This document shows positions 34,742 through 42,658 of a stretch of DNA of 64,000 nucleotides, in pieces. The DNA is from Sphingobacteriaceae bacterium (GTDB lineage: Bacteria > Bacteroidota > Bacteroidia > B-17B0 > Aurantibacillaceae). The notes beneath the pieces are model-generated. The model worked only from the letters and a program-made list of their open reading frames with translations, searched no databases and was not told the DNA's origin. The stretch is taken from assembly GCA_013823565.1 (NCBI GenBank), contig PNMI01000001.1, forward strand, positions 296,955 through 360,954, read 5' to 3'. How positions within the stretch are numbered: position 1 is the stretch's first letter; each line of letters starts with the position of its first letter. Made by a program: the position numbers and the translations under genes.

Positions 34742-34771
34742 ATAAGTGGTGGCTTTTTGCCGATAAGTGAT
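34742..34771 (-). promoter_or_regulatory. 21-bp-spaced direct repeat, candidate activator site
   Basis: Minus strand: ATCACTTAT, 12 bp, ACCACTTAT (starts 21 bp apart), 89-118 bp upstream of the LRR gene start. A related pair is at 60036-60065. The geometry resembles LytTR-type response-regulator sites; the identity of the factor is a guess. Confidence 0.35.
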
Positions 34772-34776
34772 TTAAC

Positions 34777-34808
34777 AAAAAACGCCTTGGGTTTACCAAG
34801 GCGTTTTT
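34777..34808 (-). terminator. Hairpin terminator of metF
   Basis: AAAAACGCCTTGG-loop-CCAAGGCGTTTTT, a perfect 13-bp stem, 21 bp past the metF stop. Confidence 0.8.
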
Positions 34809-34828
34809 CATTTTGAGAATATCATGTT

Positions 34829-35782
34829 CTAGAAAACCTCTTTTGCTACTCTTTTAGTACTATCAGATGTTCCCATTGTGTAGTAATGCAAACATGGGAC
34901 GTTTGCTTTTTTCAATTCTTTACTTTGCTCAATACACCATTTAATGCCAATTTCTTTCACTGCTTTATCATCTTTGCATTTTTCTAATTCCACAAATAAA
35001 TCTTGTGGTAAATCAATATGAAAAATTTTAGGTAAGGCAATTAATTGAGAGCGAGAACTTAAAATCTTTAGTCCTGGAATAATTGGCACATTAATGTCAT
35101 TTTTGCGACATAAATCCACAAATTCAAAATACTTTTTATTGTCAAAAAACATTTGCGTTACAATATAATCAGCACCAGCATCCACTTTAGCTTTCAGCCA
35201 TTTCATGTCGCTATACAAATTAGGTGCTTCAAAATGTTTTTCGGGATAGCCTGCAATTCCCATACAAAAATCGGTAGGCGAAGCGTCTTTCATTTCATCA
35301 TCTAAATACAGTCCGCTATTCATATCCTTGATTTGTTTTACTAAATCAATGGCATAATTATGTCCGCCTGGTTCTGGTATAAATTGAGATTCGGTTTTAA
35401 TACTATCTCCACGTAAGGCTAATACATTGTCAATTCCTAAGAACTGTAAATCAATTAATGCGTTTTCTGTTTCTTCGCGAGTAAAACCACCACAAATAAT
35501 ATGTGGTACTGCTTCTACATTATAACGGTTCATAATGGCCGCGCAAATACCTACGGTACCTGGTCGTTTACGAATGCTTACTTTTTCTAAGTAACCTCCA
35601 TCACGTTTTTTGTAAATGTATTCTTCGCGATGGTATGTGACATCAACAAAGGCAGGTTTAAATTCCATTAAAGGATCAATGCCGTCAAAAATAGATTGAA
35701 TGCTTTTTCCTTTTAAAGGAGGTAAAATTTCAATCGAGAATAAAGTGTCTTTCGCAGATTTAAGATGTTCGGTAATTTTCAT
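34829..35782 (-). CDS. metF: 5,10-methylenetetrahydrofolate reductase
   Basis: 317 aa TIM barrel of the MTHFR family: SIEILPPLKG with the catalytic Glu near the N terminus, FVDVTYHRE, PHIICGGFTREE, LALRGDS, GIAGYPEKH, DAGADYIVTQMFFD and PIIPGLKIL. It reduces methylene-THF to methyl-THF for methionine synthesis with a flavin. It is slightly longer than E. coli MetF, as usual in Bacteroidota. A -7 box TACATTTG lies upstream and a hairpin terminator follows. Confidence 0.95.
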   Translation of the reverse strand: MKITEHLKSAKDTLFSIEILPPLKGKSIQSIFDGIDPLMEFKPAFVDVTYHREEYIYKKRDGGYLEKVSIRKRPGTVGICAAIMNRYNVEAVPHIICGGFTREETENALIDLQFLGIDNVLALRGDSIKTESQFIPEPGGHNYAIDLVKQIKDMNSGLYLDDEMKDASPTDFCMGIAGYPEKHFEAPNLYSDMKWLKAKVDAGADYIVTQMFFDNKKYFEFVDLCRKNDINVPIIPGLKILSSRSQLIALPKIFHIDLPQDLFVELEKCKDDKAVKEIGIKWCIEQSKELKKANVPCLHYYTMGTSDSTKRVAKEVF

Positions 35783-35801
35783 ACAAGTTTTTAATAATGT
35801 G

Positions 35802-35809
35802 CAAATGTA
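35802..35809 (-). promoter_or_regulatory. -7 box TACATTTG of metF
   Basis: A perfect TAnnTTTG on the minus strand, 20 bp before the metF ATG; no clear -33 TTTG. Confidence 0.45.
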
Positions 35810-35842
35810 AGTATATACAATTACTTAAAAAAACACTTATTT

Positions 35843-35940
35843 ATATGAAATAGCAATGTTTGCCAAAACATAAACACAAATGACTAAACTGGCTCTACCA
35901 TAAGACAATTAAAAAACAAACAATTTAAACATATGAAAGT
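35843..35940 (+). other. Conserved ~95-nt leader, orphan copy (A)
   Basis: Aligns over its whole length with the leader in front of the 65-aa gene at 52883. Both begin ATGAAATAGC, share TGGCT.TA.CATA.GACAA and AATTTA.AC.TATGAA, and have 88 versus 90 bp from first to last ATG. Here the final ATG opens only ATGAAAGTGGGATAG, so no gene follows. ATGTTT-GCCA-AAACAT can form a hairpin. Confidence 0.6.
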
Positions 35941-35956
35941 GGGATAGTTAAGATTA

Positions 35957-36928
35957 CTAGAAACGATAACCAAAATTTACCCCAAATTTAAAGGCGTTTA
36001 AAGGAAATACTCTTTGCTGAGGAGTTCTGTAATTAGCAGCTTTTGTTAAATCTTCGCCTTTAAACGTATCAATATGATAACCCAAACCAACTAGCAACAT
36101 GATATTAAAGTTTTTGGTAGGTCTAAATAAAACGCCATTATCTAACATAAGATACAATCTATCCATAGTAAATTTATTTAACTCAGTGTATTTGTTTGAA
36201 TATCCACTAGTTTGATTGTAGGTGTATGCTGTTTTATTATAAGTGCCATTAAATTGTGCTTGTCCCACATAAGGCCCTATAAAATGGGTCACTTGTTTTT
36301 TTCCACTTGATTGAAAGTGAAGCCCAAGTCCAATTTCATAAGCTTTATTAGTAAATAAAAAATCAGAAACGTTAAAGTAATCCCTCCCACTGTAAGCATA
36401 GCTTTCAGAATAGCCAGTAAACAAAGTGTTAGAAATTTGAGTGAAATGGGGAGCTGTAAATCCCACAGAAACCGGAACGTAAACATGAAGGTAATTCATA
36501 GCAAACTCTCTCATATAACTAATATTAAAAGAGCCGTTAATAGGCTCTAAAATATTCATTGAGATGAAATTTTTAGTAGATAATAAGTCTTTTACTTTCG
36601 CATCATGAATACTATCGTAGTTAACTCGCGGACTTCTGTACTCATTATATACAACCATTGGTTGAGGTGTTGGTTGAACAACTGGTGTTGGGGTTTCTGC
36701 TGTGATGACTTCATGAACACCATTTTGATAAATGATTAAAGCTACTTCTTTTTTAGCAATGGTTATTGTAGGTCCGTCTTGATAGGTAAAGAGTTTGTAT
36801 TTAATTTCAGTGGGGTTGATTTCTAAAATCTTTACCTCTAATTTGCTATTATCTCTTTTAAATAATTGGTCTTGAGCGTAGCCAACACTAGTTAAACAAA
36901 TCAAAAAATAAAAAACGAACTTCTTCAT
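35957..36928 (-). CDS. Outer-membrane beta-barrel protein of unknown function
   Basis: 323 aa. A signal peptide (SVGYAQ) is followed by a short beta domain (about 20-75; KVEILEINPTEIKYK-like with DGPTITIAKKEV), a Pro-rich linker (TPTPVVQPTPQP) and an amphipathic barrel from about 110 to the terminal F (FGVNFGYRF). The N-terminal module is common in Bacteroidota proteins that end in barrels. It sits alone: a lone promoter region separates it from icd, and the orphan leader A lies beyond its 3' end. Function unknown. Confidence 0.7.
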   Translation of the reverse strand: MKKFVFYFLICLTSVGYAQDQLFKRDNSKLEVKILEINPTEIKYKLFTYQDGPTITIAKKEVALIIYQNGVHEVITAETPTPVVQPTPQPMVVYNEYRSPRVNYDSIHDAKVKDLLSTKNFISMNILEPINGSFNISYMREFAMNYLHVYVPVSVGFTAPHFTQISNTLFTGYSESYAYSGRDYFNVSDFLFTNKAYEIGLGLHFQSSGKKQVTHFIGPYVGQAQFNGTYNKTAYTYNQTSGYSNKYTELNKFTMDRLYLMLDNGVLFRPTKNFNIMLLVGLGYHIDTFKGEDLTKAANYRTPQQRVFPLNAFKFGVNFGYRF

Positions 36929-37003
36929 ATTCAGAGGGTTTAGATGTTAAACTAAAGGTACGGAAAATATTCATGAAAATTTCCCCTTTTTTTGAAACAA
37001 ATG

Positions 37004-37034
37004 TTTGCCTAAACGTATTATATTTCTAAATTTG
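37004..37034 (+). promoter_or_regulatory. Complete Bacteroidota promoter of icd
   Basis: TTTG at 37004-37007, a 19-bp spacer, then TAAATTTG at 37027-37034: both elements match consensus. It lies inside the N-terminal extension of the ORF-track call, which supports the start at 37071. Confidence 0.75.
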
Positions 37035-37070
37035 GCTAACTTTTTTAAAACCAATTTTCAACACAATATT

Positions 37071-38300
37071 ATGAGCAAAATTAAAGTAGCCAATCCCGTA
37101 GTAGAATTAGATGGTGATGAAATGACTCGCATCATTTGGAAATTCATTAAAGACAAATTAATCGTTCCTTACTTAGATGTAGATATTAAATACTATGACT
37201 TAGGAATGGAGTATCGTGATGAAACAAACGATCAAGTAACTATTGATGCAGCTGAAGCAATTAAAAAATATGGTGTAGGTATCAAATGTGCTACTATTAC
37301 TCCTGATGAAGCTCGTGTAAAAGAATTTAACTTAAAACAAATGTGGAAGTCTCCTAATGGAACTATTCGTAATATATTAGATGGTACTGTTTTCCGTGAA
37401 CCAATCGTTTGTAAAAATGTACCTCGTTTAGTTACTAACTGGACAGCTCCAATCATTGTTGGTCGTCATGCATTTGGCGATCAATACAAAGCAACTGATT
37501 TCGTAGTGCCTGGAAAAGGGAAATTAACGATGAAATTTGAGGGTGAAGATGGAAAAGTAATTGAACACGAAATCTTCAAATTTAAAGGGGCTGGTGTTGC
37601 AATGGGTATGTATAACGTAGAAGAGTCAATTCGCGGATTTGCTCATTCTTGTTTTAACGTAGCATTAAACAAAAAATGGCCTTTATACTTATCTACTAAA
37701 AATACCATCTTAAAAAAATACGATGGCCGTTTTAAAGATATTTTCGAAGAAATTTACCAAGCAGATTACAAAGCTAAATTTGAAGCAGCAGGTATCGTTT
37801 ACGAACACCGTTTAATTGATGACATGGTTGCATCTGCATTGAAATGGAACGGAAACTTTGTTTGGGCTTGTAAAAATTATGATGGAGACGTTCAGTCTGA
37901 TTCAGTTGCACAAGGATTTGGTTCATTAGGTTTAATGACTTCTGTATTAATTACTCCAGATGGAACTATTATGGAAGCAGAAGCAGCTCATGGAACGGTG
38001 ACTCGTCACTTCCGTGATCACCAAAATGGTAAACCAACTTCAACAAACCCAATTGCTAGTATTTTTGCTTGGACTCGTGGATTAGAGTTCCGTGGTAAAT
38101 TAGATAATAACCAAGAATTAATTAATTTCTGCCATGCTTTAGAACAAGTTTGTGTAGAAACAGTTGAGTCTGGTAAAATGACTAAGGATTTAGCAGTATG
38201 TGCACATGGTAATAAAGTTAATCATGGCGAGCACTATTTATATACTGAAGAGTTTTTAGATGCCATTGACCAAAATTTAAAAAAGAAGTTAGGAAAATAA
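37071..38300 (+). CDS. icd: NADP-dependent isocitrate dehydrogenase, eukaryote-like type
   Basis: 409 aa from the ATG at 37071 ([20 protein letters not shown]). The upstream 22 codons in the ORF track contain the promoter and begin at TTG, so I reject them. Substrate and NADP sites include [18 protein letters not shown] and [15 protein letters not shown], as in the homodimeric mitochondrial/cytosolic-type enzymes. It oxidises isocitrate to 2-oxoglutarate in the TCA cycle. A NifU-type gene starts 3 bp after the stop, suggesting an operon. Confidence 0.95.
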   Translation: MSKIKVANPVVELDGDEMTRIIWKFIKDKLIVPYLDVDIKYYDLGMEYRDETNDQVTIDAAEAIKKYGVGIKCATITPDEARVKEFNLKQMWKSPNGTIRNILDGTVFREPIVCKNVPRLVTNWTAPIIVGRHAFGDQYKATDFVVPGKGKLTMKFEGEDGKVIEHEIFKFKGAGVAMGMYNVEESIRGFAHSCFNVALNKKWPLYLSTKNTILKKYDGRFKDIFEEIYQADYKAKFEAAGIVYEHRLIDDMVASALKWNGNFVWACKNYDGDVQSDSVAQGFGSLGLMTSVLITPDGTIMEAEAAHGTVTRHFRDHQNGKPTSTNPIASIFAWTRGLEFRGKLDNNQELINFCHALEQVCVETVESGKMTKDLAVCAHGNKVNHGEHYLYTEEFLDAIDQNLKKKLGK

Positions 38301-38303
38301 CTA

Positions 38304-38543
38304 ATGAGCCAAGAATTATTTGATAGAGTAGAGGACGCCTTAAAAACAATTCGACCTTATTTAGAGGCTGATGGAGGTGATGTGGAGTTGCTTGAAATAG
38401 CCGATGGAAATACAGCGATGCTTGAATTAAAAGGAGCTTGTAGTACTTGTAGCATGAGTCATATGACTATGAAAGCAGGTATAGAAGAAACAATTATGAA
38501 AGCAGTACCTGAAATTAAATCAGTTCAAGCAGTTCGAATATAA
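38304..38543 (+). CDS. NifU C-terminal-domain Fe-S scaffold/carrier protein
   Basis: 79 aa, only the NifU-like/NfuA C-terminal domain: DGGDVELLEI, GACSTCSMSHMTMKAGIEE with Cys46 and Cys49 (CxxC). Such proteins bind or pass on Fe-S clusters as dimers. It is directly behind icd (3 bp) and before a terminator. Confidence 0.93.
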   Translation: MSQELFDRVEDALKTIRPYLEADGGDVELLEIADGNTAMLELKGACSTCSMSHMTMKAGIEETIMKAVPEIKSVQAVRI

Positions 38544-38561
38544 TTCTTGAAAACACAACAT

Positions 38562-38597
38562 AAAAGTCCTATTCAGTTTTTGAGTAGGACTTTTTTA
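38562..38597 (+). terminator. Rho-independent terminator of icd-nifU operon
   Basis: AAAAGTCCTA-loop-TAGGACTTTTTT, 18 bp after the stop. It lies within the N-terminal extension of the next ORF-track entry, arguing for a later start there. Confidence 0.8.
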
Positions 38598-38603
38598 TTA
38601 AAG

Positions 38604-39041
38604 ATGATGTATAAAGTTCTAATAGCCGATAATCAGAACACAATCAATCAAATTATTGATTTGCGATATGCTGTTTTAAGACAACCTTGGGATAAACCAA
38701 AAGATACGGCGACGGATGAATTAGAGTTGAGTTCAATCAACGCTTATATTGAAAATGACAGAGAGGTTATTGCCTGTGGGCGAGTGCAAGATAATGGCAA
38801 TGGAATAGGACAAATACGTTACATGGCAGTTCATCCAGATTATCAAGGGAAAGGTTTAGGGAAGCTTATTATTACAAGATTAGAAGAAGAGGCTAAAGCG
38901 ATTGGTTTAAAAACACTAGAACTACAGGCAAGAGAAAATGCTTTAGAGTTTTATAAAAGTCAAGGCTATTTAGTTAAAGAAACTTCTTTTAAGTTGTGGG
39001 ATATCATTCAGCATTATTTAATGACAAAAGAACTTAAATAA
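38604..39041 (+). CDS. GNAT-family N-acetyltransferase
   Basis: About 145 aa from ATG 38604 or the adjacent ATG 38607 (MYKVLIADNQ); the track start at 38547 is TTG and spans the terminator hairpin. GNAT motif A is IRYMAVHPDYQGKGLGKLI (acetyl-CoA binding), followed by ELQARENALEFYKSQGY (motif B). The closest kind in my memory is the ElaA-like small acyltransferases. Substrate unknown. Confidence 0.88.
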   Translation: MMYKVLIADNQNTINQIIDLRYAVLRQPWDKPKDTATDELELSSINAYIENDREVIACGRVQDNGNGIGQIRYMAVHPDYQGKGLGKLIITRLEEEAKAIGLKTLELQARENALEFYKSQGYLVKETSFKLWDIIQHYLMTKELK

Positions 39042-39043
39042 AT

Positions 39044-39170
39044 AGGAACGCGGATAACGCAGATAGAATGGATTAATACAGATTTTATTGATTCGTTATC
39101 CAACTCCGTAGGAGTAATATATCGGTAGAACTAAATAATATATTTAAAAAAGTGCCGTAGGTACGAAATG
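39044..39170. repeat. Cluster of intergenic repeat fragments
   Basis: 39052-39064 and 39070-39083 are related units (GGATAACGCAGAT / GGATTAATACAGAT). Next come two CCGTAGG elements, CTCCGTAGGAG (39104-39114) with ATATATCGGTAGAA, and GTGCCGTAGGTAC (39152-39164). These look like dispersed Bacteroidota repeat families. No ORF or promoter was seen. Confidence 0.55.
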
Positions 39171-39189
39171 TCAAAGGCAGCATTTATTC

Positions 39190-40215
39190 TTATTTAATTT
39201 TCATAAATGCTTCTAATTCATCTGTTACCATCTCAACCGAAATATCTTTAATACATTTGAAATCTGGACATTGATTTGGATTTGATACTCTGCTAGTATT
39301 AGCGCTAAGCCAAGAGCTGCAAGGGGAACACGCTAAGTTTAATGAAATAATTTTGTGTTTTGTACCCATCCAATCATATCCATATAATTTAGGGTTGGAT
39401 GCTCCCCAAATAGTAAAGCTTGGTTTATTTAAAGCAACCGCCATATGCATTAATCCACTATCTAATCCCATGTAATAGTTTGAATGGTAAATAATTCCCA
39501 TTACTTCACTTAAACTAGTTTTTCCAATTAACGAAATCACGTTTGGAAATTCTTTTGAATTCATGGCATTATTTAAATGAGTTTCGGTAGCATCTCCTAA
39601 TAATACTATTGTTGTGTTTGATAGATGTTTAAATAAAAGAAGCCAATTTTCAAAAGGCCAATTCTTAAAAGGCGCTTTATTATTTGCTGAGCTTGCCTGC
39701 ACAACAATGTAGTTTGATGGAAGCTTGAATTTATTGTTTTGTTGAGGTTTGTAATTTAAATTAAAGTTTAAGTCTTGTAATAATGCTTTTGAATTGAATA
39801 AAAATAAATTCTGTAATGCATCATGTGTATTCACTTTAGGTTCAATAAAATGAATAGAATTGGAGCTTTGTGCAGAGGTGAATGCTTTGTAGTTGGTATA
39901 AATCTGCTTACCAAAAAAAGTAGATAAAATGAGATGAGATTTGCTAAACGAAAAGTGATTTAAAAACACAGCATCAAATTTTCTTAAATTGAAAATAGTA
40001 AAGAGGATGAGTGATAATTTATTTTTCTTTATCTCAATCGCATCAAACAAATCCGTGTTTTCAAAAATAGATTCACAATCATATTTAGAAGTAAATAAGC
40101 CCGTGACTTTATAATCAGATTTTTTTAGTTCGTTAACCAATGGTATAAGTAATATAGTGTCTCCAACACCTGCCGAAAAAAATACTAATGCCTGCTTATG
40201 TTTGATTGAACTCAT
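39190..40215 (-). CDS. Glycosyltransferase family 9 (heptosyltransferase-like)
   Basis: 341 aa, GT-B fold of the GT9 family: N-terminal FFSAGVGDTILLIPLVNELK, and C-terminal VQASSANNKAPFKNWP, GDATE, SLIGKTSLSEVMGIIYHS, GLDSGLMHMAVAL and WGASNP. GT9 enzymes add heptose or related sugars to lipid A-core oligosaccharide. Its start overlaps the FkbM methyltransferase stop by 4 bp, so they form one operon in surface-glycan synthesis. Confidence 0.9.
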   Translation of the reverse strand: MSSIKHKQALVFFSAGVGDTILLIPLVNELKKSDYKVTGLFTSKYDCESIFENTDLFDAIEIKKNKLSLILFTIFNLRKFDAVFLNHFSFSKSHLILSTFFGKQIYTNYKAFTSAQSSNSIHFIEPKVNTHDALQNLFLFNSKALLQDLNFNLNYKPQQNNKFKLPSNYIVVQASSANNKAPFKNWPFENWLLLFKHLSNTTIVLLGDATETHLNNAMNSKEFPNVISLIGKTSLSEVMGIIYHSNYYMGLDSGLMHMAVALNKPSFTIWGASNPKLYGYDWMGTKHKIISLNLACSPCSSWLSANTSRVSNPNQCPDFKCIKDISVEMVTDELEAFMKIK

Positions 40216-41054
40216 TTAATTTTCTCTAAAATAGATGCATTAATTAATTCAATAGGTTGGATAGTTTTATTTGATTCGTGAATGAAGATGTAATTATTGA
40301 TGTAATCAATCTTGCCAAAATAATCTTTAGTATTAGTTAAGTGTGTTTTGTTCTCGTAGGAGAATAATTGCGATTGTTTTTTTGAATAATAATAGCAATT
40401 GTATCCCTTTTGTTTAAAGGATTCAAAAACACTCTCAATATTAATGTCCTTATGATGCCTTTGTTCAATTTCAATAATAAGAGTAGGATGGTACTTGGAG
40501 ATGAATTTTTTAGCACCTTTTAATACGGATAATTCATGACCTTCTACATCAATTTTTATGACATCAGGAATGACATTTTTTTCTTTGGTGAAGTTATCTA
40601 AAGTGTCAGTTTTAACTTCATAAATAATTGCTTCAGTTTCATTTTCTTCTTTGTTGCCAACTTCTAATGAACTTAAACAATTATCAACCACACCATTAAT
40701 GACAGGAATTTTAAATTGATGCTTCCCTTTGTTATCTGATAAAGCAATATGATTTACGTTACAATTACTAAAAATTGCTTGAAGTTGTTTGTTGAGCTTT
40801 TTTTCGGGTTCAAACAAATAAATGTTTTTAGTATTGATTAATTTTTCAACATAATAAGCATACTCTCCTTTATTGGTGCCAATATCAAAAAACACAGAGT
40901 TTTTAGTTAAAAAGAATTCTAAAAGTAATAATTCAGCGTCAAACTCAGAATTGGAGAGGGTTTTCCAATTTAAAGTTTGATAATGGGCAAATACTCGTTT
41001 TTTGATAAAACCAGGAGTTATAACTAATAATATGTTTTTTATAAATTGCCTCAA
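40212..41054 (-). CDS. FkbM-family methyltransferase, start TTG
   Basis: 280 aa. SAM-binding motif VFFDIGTNKGEYAYYVEKL; FkbM signature DVIKIDVEGHELSVLKGA and PTLIIEIEQRHH. The only in-frame start after the stop is TTG at 41054. FkbM enzymes O-methylate small molecules or sugars; the pairing with GT9 (ATGA-type overlap) suggests glycan modification. Divergent from the flippase gene 104 bp away. Confidence 0.88.
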   Translation of the reverse strand: MRQFIKNILLVITPGFIKKRVFAHYQTLNWKTLSNSEFDAELLLLEFFLTKNSVFFDIGTNKGEYAYYVEKLINTKNIYLFEPEKKLNKQLQAIFSNCNVNHIALSDNKGKHQFKIPVINGVVDNCLSSLEVGNKEENETEAIIYEVKTDTLDNFTKEKNVIPDVIKIDVEGHELSVLKGAKKFISKYHPTLIIEIEQRHHKDINIESVFESFKQKGYNCYYYSKKQSQLFSYENKTHLTNTKDYFGKIDYINNYIFIHESNKTIQPIELINASILEKIK

Positions 41055-41157
41055 CTTGTGCTATAAATAATATGGATACAATATAAAGCAAATTTTACGG
41101 TTATGTAACAAGTCCACTAAAAATTCATATTTTTAGGTCGCTGATTTAGAAATAGGC

Positions 41158-42405
41158 TTGTTAAAAAACATCATATCCACTTTATTTACTAAAGGCTTTG
41201 TAGCTTTTATAAATTTTGCCATTCTATTGGTTTCTTGCCAGCAATTGGGAAGTGATATTAGGGGACAAGTAAGTTTATTGATATTTAATATCGCTATTGT
41301 TCAGATAGTTAATGAAATTTATACTGGTTATATATTGGTGTATTTTATTCCCAAGTATTCATTAAAGAAAATATATGCTTTTGGTATATTTTGGGCATTT
41401 ATTTGTACCATACTTTGTATTTCAATAATGGCAGTACTGTTTTTCGTTTTCGAATTAGGTACTGGAGATCACTGGGTACATTTGATATTGTTATCACTCA
41501 TTATTATTATTCACTCTTTCCACATGGTTATTTTGTTAGCCAAAGAAAGAATTAAGATGTATAATTTTTTGAACTTCTTTCAACCAGCATTGTTGTTGTT
41601 GGTTTTGTTGGGTATGTTTTTTGTTTTTCAAGTGAGATCAATCAACAGTTATATCATTGCCTTATATGTTTCTTTTTCTGCTTCTATCATTCTTTCCATT
41701 GTCCAAATAATAGGCGTTTTCAAACAGATGGATAATCATCATATTTTGTTTGAGCCAAAGCGCATTATCGAAAATGGTTTTTATAATCAGTTAGCTAATT
41801 TGTGTCATATGTTGAGTAATCGATACAACTTTTATTTATTGGGTAATACTATTTTAGTTGGAATTTATTCAAGTGCTACTTCATTAATCGAATCTGTTTG
41901 GATTATTAGCGGAAGTGTTTCGCCAATAATACTAACCTATATCGCCAACGAAAAAGACCCATCTAATAATGCTAGATTAACTCTTCTTTTAGCTAAGATT
42001 TGTTTTTTATTAAGTTTATGTTGTGTGGTGGTTTTATATTTTATTCCAAGAGAGTTTTTTGTGTTCTTATTAGGAGAAGACTTTATTCACGTGAAAACAG
42101 TAATGTTATATCTTTCGCCAGGTATTTTATTGATAAGTTTTGCTACTATTATTAGTCATTATTTTGCAGGTTTAGGAAAACAAAAAATATTATTAATAGC
42201 AAATAGTTTTGGCTTATTAACTACTATTAGCACAAGTCGTTATTTGATTTCTAAAGATCAATTATTAGGAGCTTGCTTTGCTGCTAGTTTATCTTATTTA
42301 GTAGCTACTGTAATTTTAGTTTTCTTCTTTATAAAAGAAAATAAATTCAGTGTATTAGATGTATTGCGATTCAAAAAGGATTTTGAGTTACTCAAAAAGA
42401 GCTAA
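41158..42405 (+). CDS. Oligosaccharide flippase (Wzx/MATE-like), start TTG
   Basis: 415 aa with about 12 hydrophobic segments and few charged loops, in the pattern of polysaccharide-export flippases (MVF/MATE clan). The short motif FYNQLANLCHMLSNRYNFYLLG sits where such proteins have the conserved C-half entry helix. The first usable codon is TTG 41158; an in-frame TAG lies 24 bp upstream. Divergent from the GT9-FkbM pair, it likely moves a lipid-linked glycan across the inner membrane. Confidence 0.82.
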   Translation: MLKNIISTLFTKGFVAFINFAILLVSCQQLGSDIRGQVSLLIFNIAIVQIVNEIYTGYILVYFIPKYSLKKIYAFGIFWAFICTILCISIMAVLFFVFELGTGDHWVHLILLSLIIIIHSFHMVILLAKERIKMYNFLNFFQPALLLLVLLGMFFVFQVRSINSYIIALYVSFSASIILSIVQIIGVFKQMDNHHILFEPKRIIENGFYNQLANLCHMLSNRYNFYLLGNTILVGIYSSATSLIESVWIISGSVSPIILTYIANEKDPSNNARLTLLLAKICFLLSLCCVVVLYFIPREFFVFLLGEDFIHVKTVMLYLSPGILLISFATIISHYFAGLGKQKILLIANSFGLLTTISTSRYLISKDQLLGACFAASLSYLVATVILVFFFIKENKFSVLDVLRFKKDFELLKKS

Positions 42406-42522
42406 TGTTTCTAATGGAAAAGGCTTATGCAAAAGCAGGAAAAGTCTTAAAAAAATAATTACAATTTATCGATTAATTTAAAAGGCAATAATTAGCTGTT
42501 TTCAGTTTTATTGTAGACGAGC

Positions 42523-42536
42523 TGATGAATTCATCA
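42523..42536. repeat. Perfect 14-bp palindrome TGATGAATTCATCA
   Basis: In the 253-bp gap after the flippase, flanked by GACGAGC and TACGGGCTTTTT. Its ATGAATTC core also occurs in the 63-bp tRNA-remnant insert. It could be an operator, terminator stem or repeat fragment. Nothing else is evident in the gap besides the -7 box at 42632. Confidence 0.4.
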
Positions 42537-42631
42537 TACGGGCTTTTTGATTTTTGCACTTTTGTAAGTATTTTTCTTTAATATTTATTCTACATAAATG
42601 TTAAAATACTTACATATGTAATAAAAGATTA

Positions 42632-42639
42632 TATTTTTG
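42632..42639 (+). promoter_or_regulatory. -7 box TATTTTTG before the 1553-aa T9SS substrate
   Basis: A perfect TAnnTTTG match ending 19 bp before the ATG, predicting a very short leader; no consensus -33. Confidence 0.45.
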
Positions 42640-42658
42640 CTATATAATATACTGTTTT

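Noticed and set aside
37005-37070. N-terminal extension of isocitrate dehydrogenase as given in the ORF track
   Set aside because: The TTG start lies inside the -33/-7 promoter and the family starts at MSKIKV; the extension is untranslated leader.
38547-38603. N-terminal extension of the GNAT ORF
   Set aside because: It spans the icd-nifU terminator hairpin; the ATG pair at 38604/38607 begins the family sequence.
42523-42536. TGATGAATTCATCA as a transcription-factor operator
   Set aside because: It is ~110 bp from any promoter-like box and followed by a T-run, so it may be a terminator or repeat fragment; no regulator can be named.
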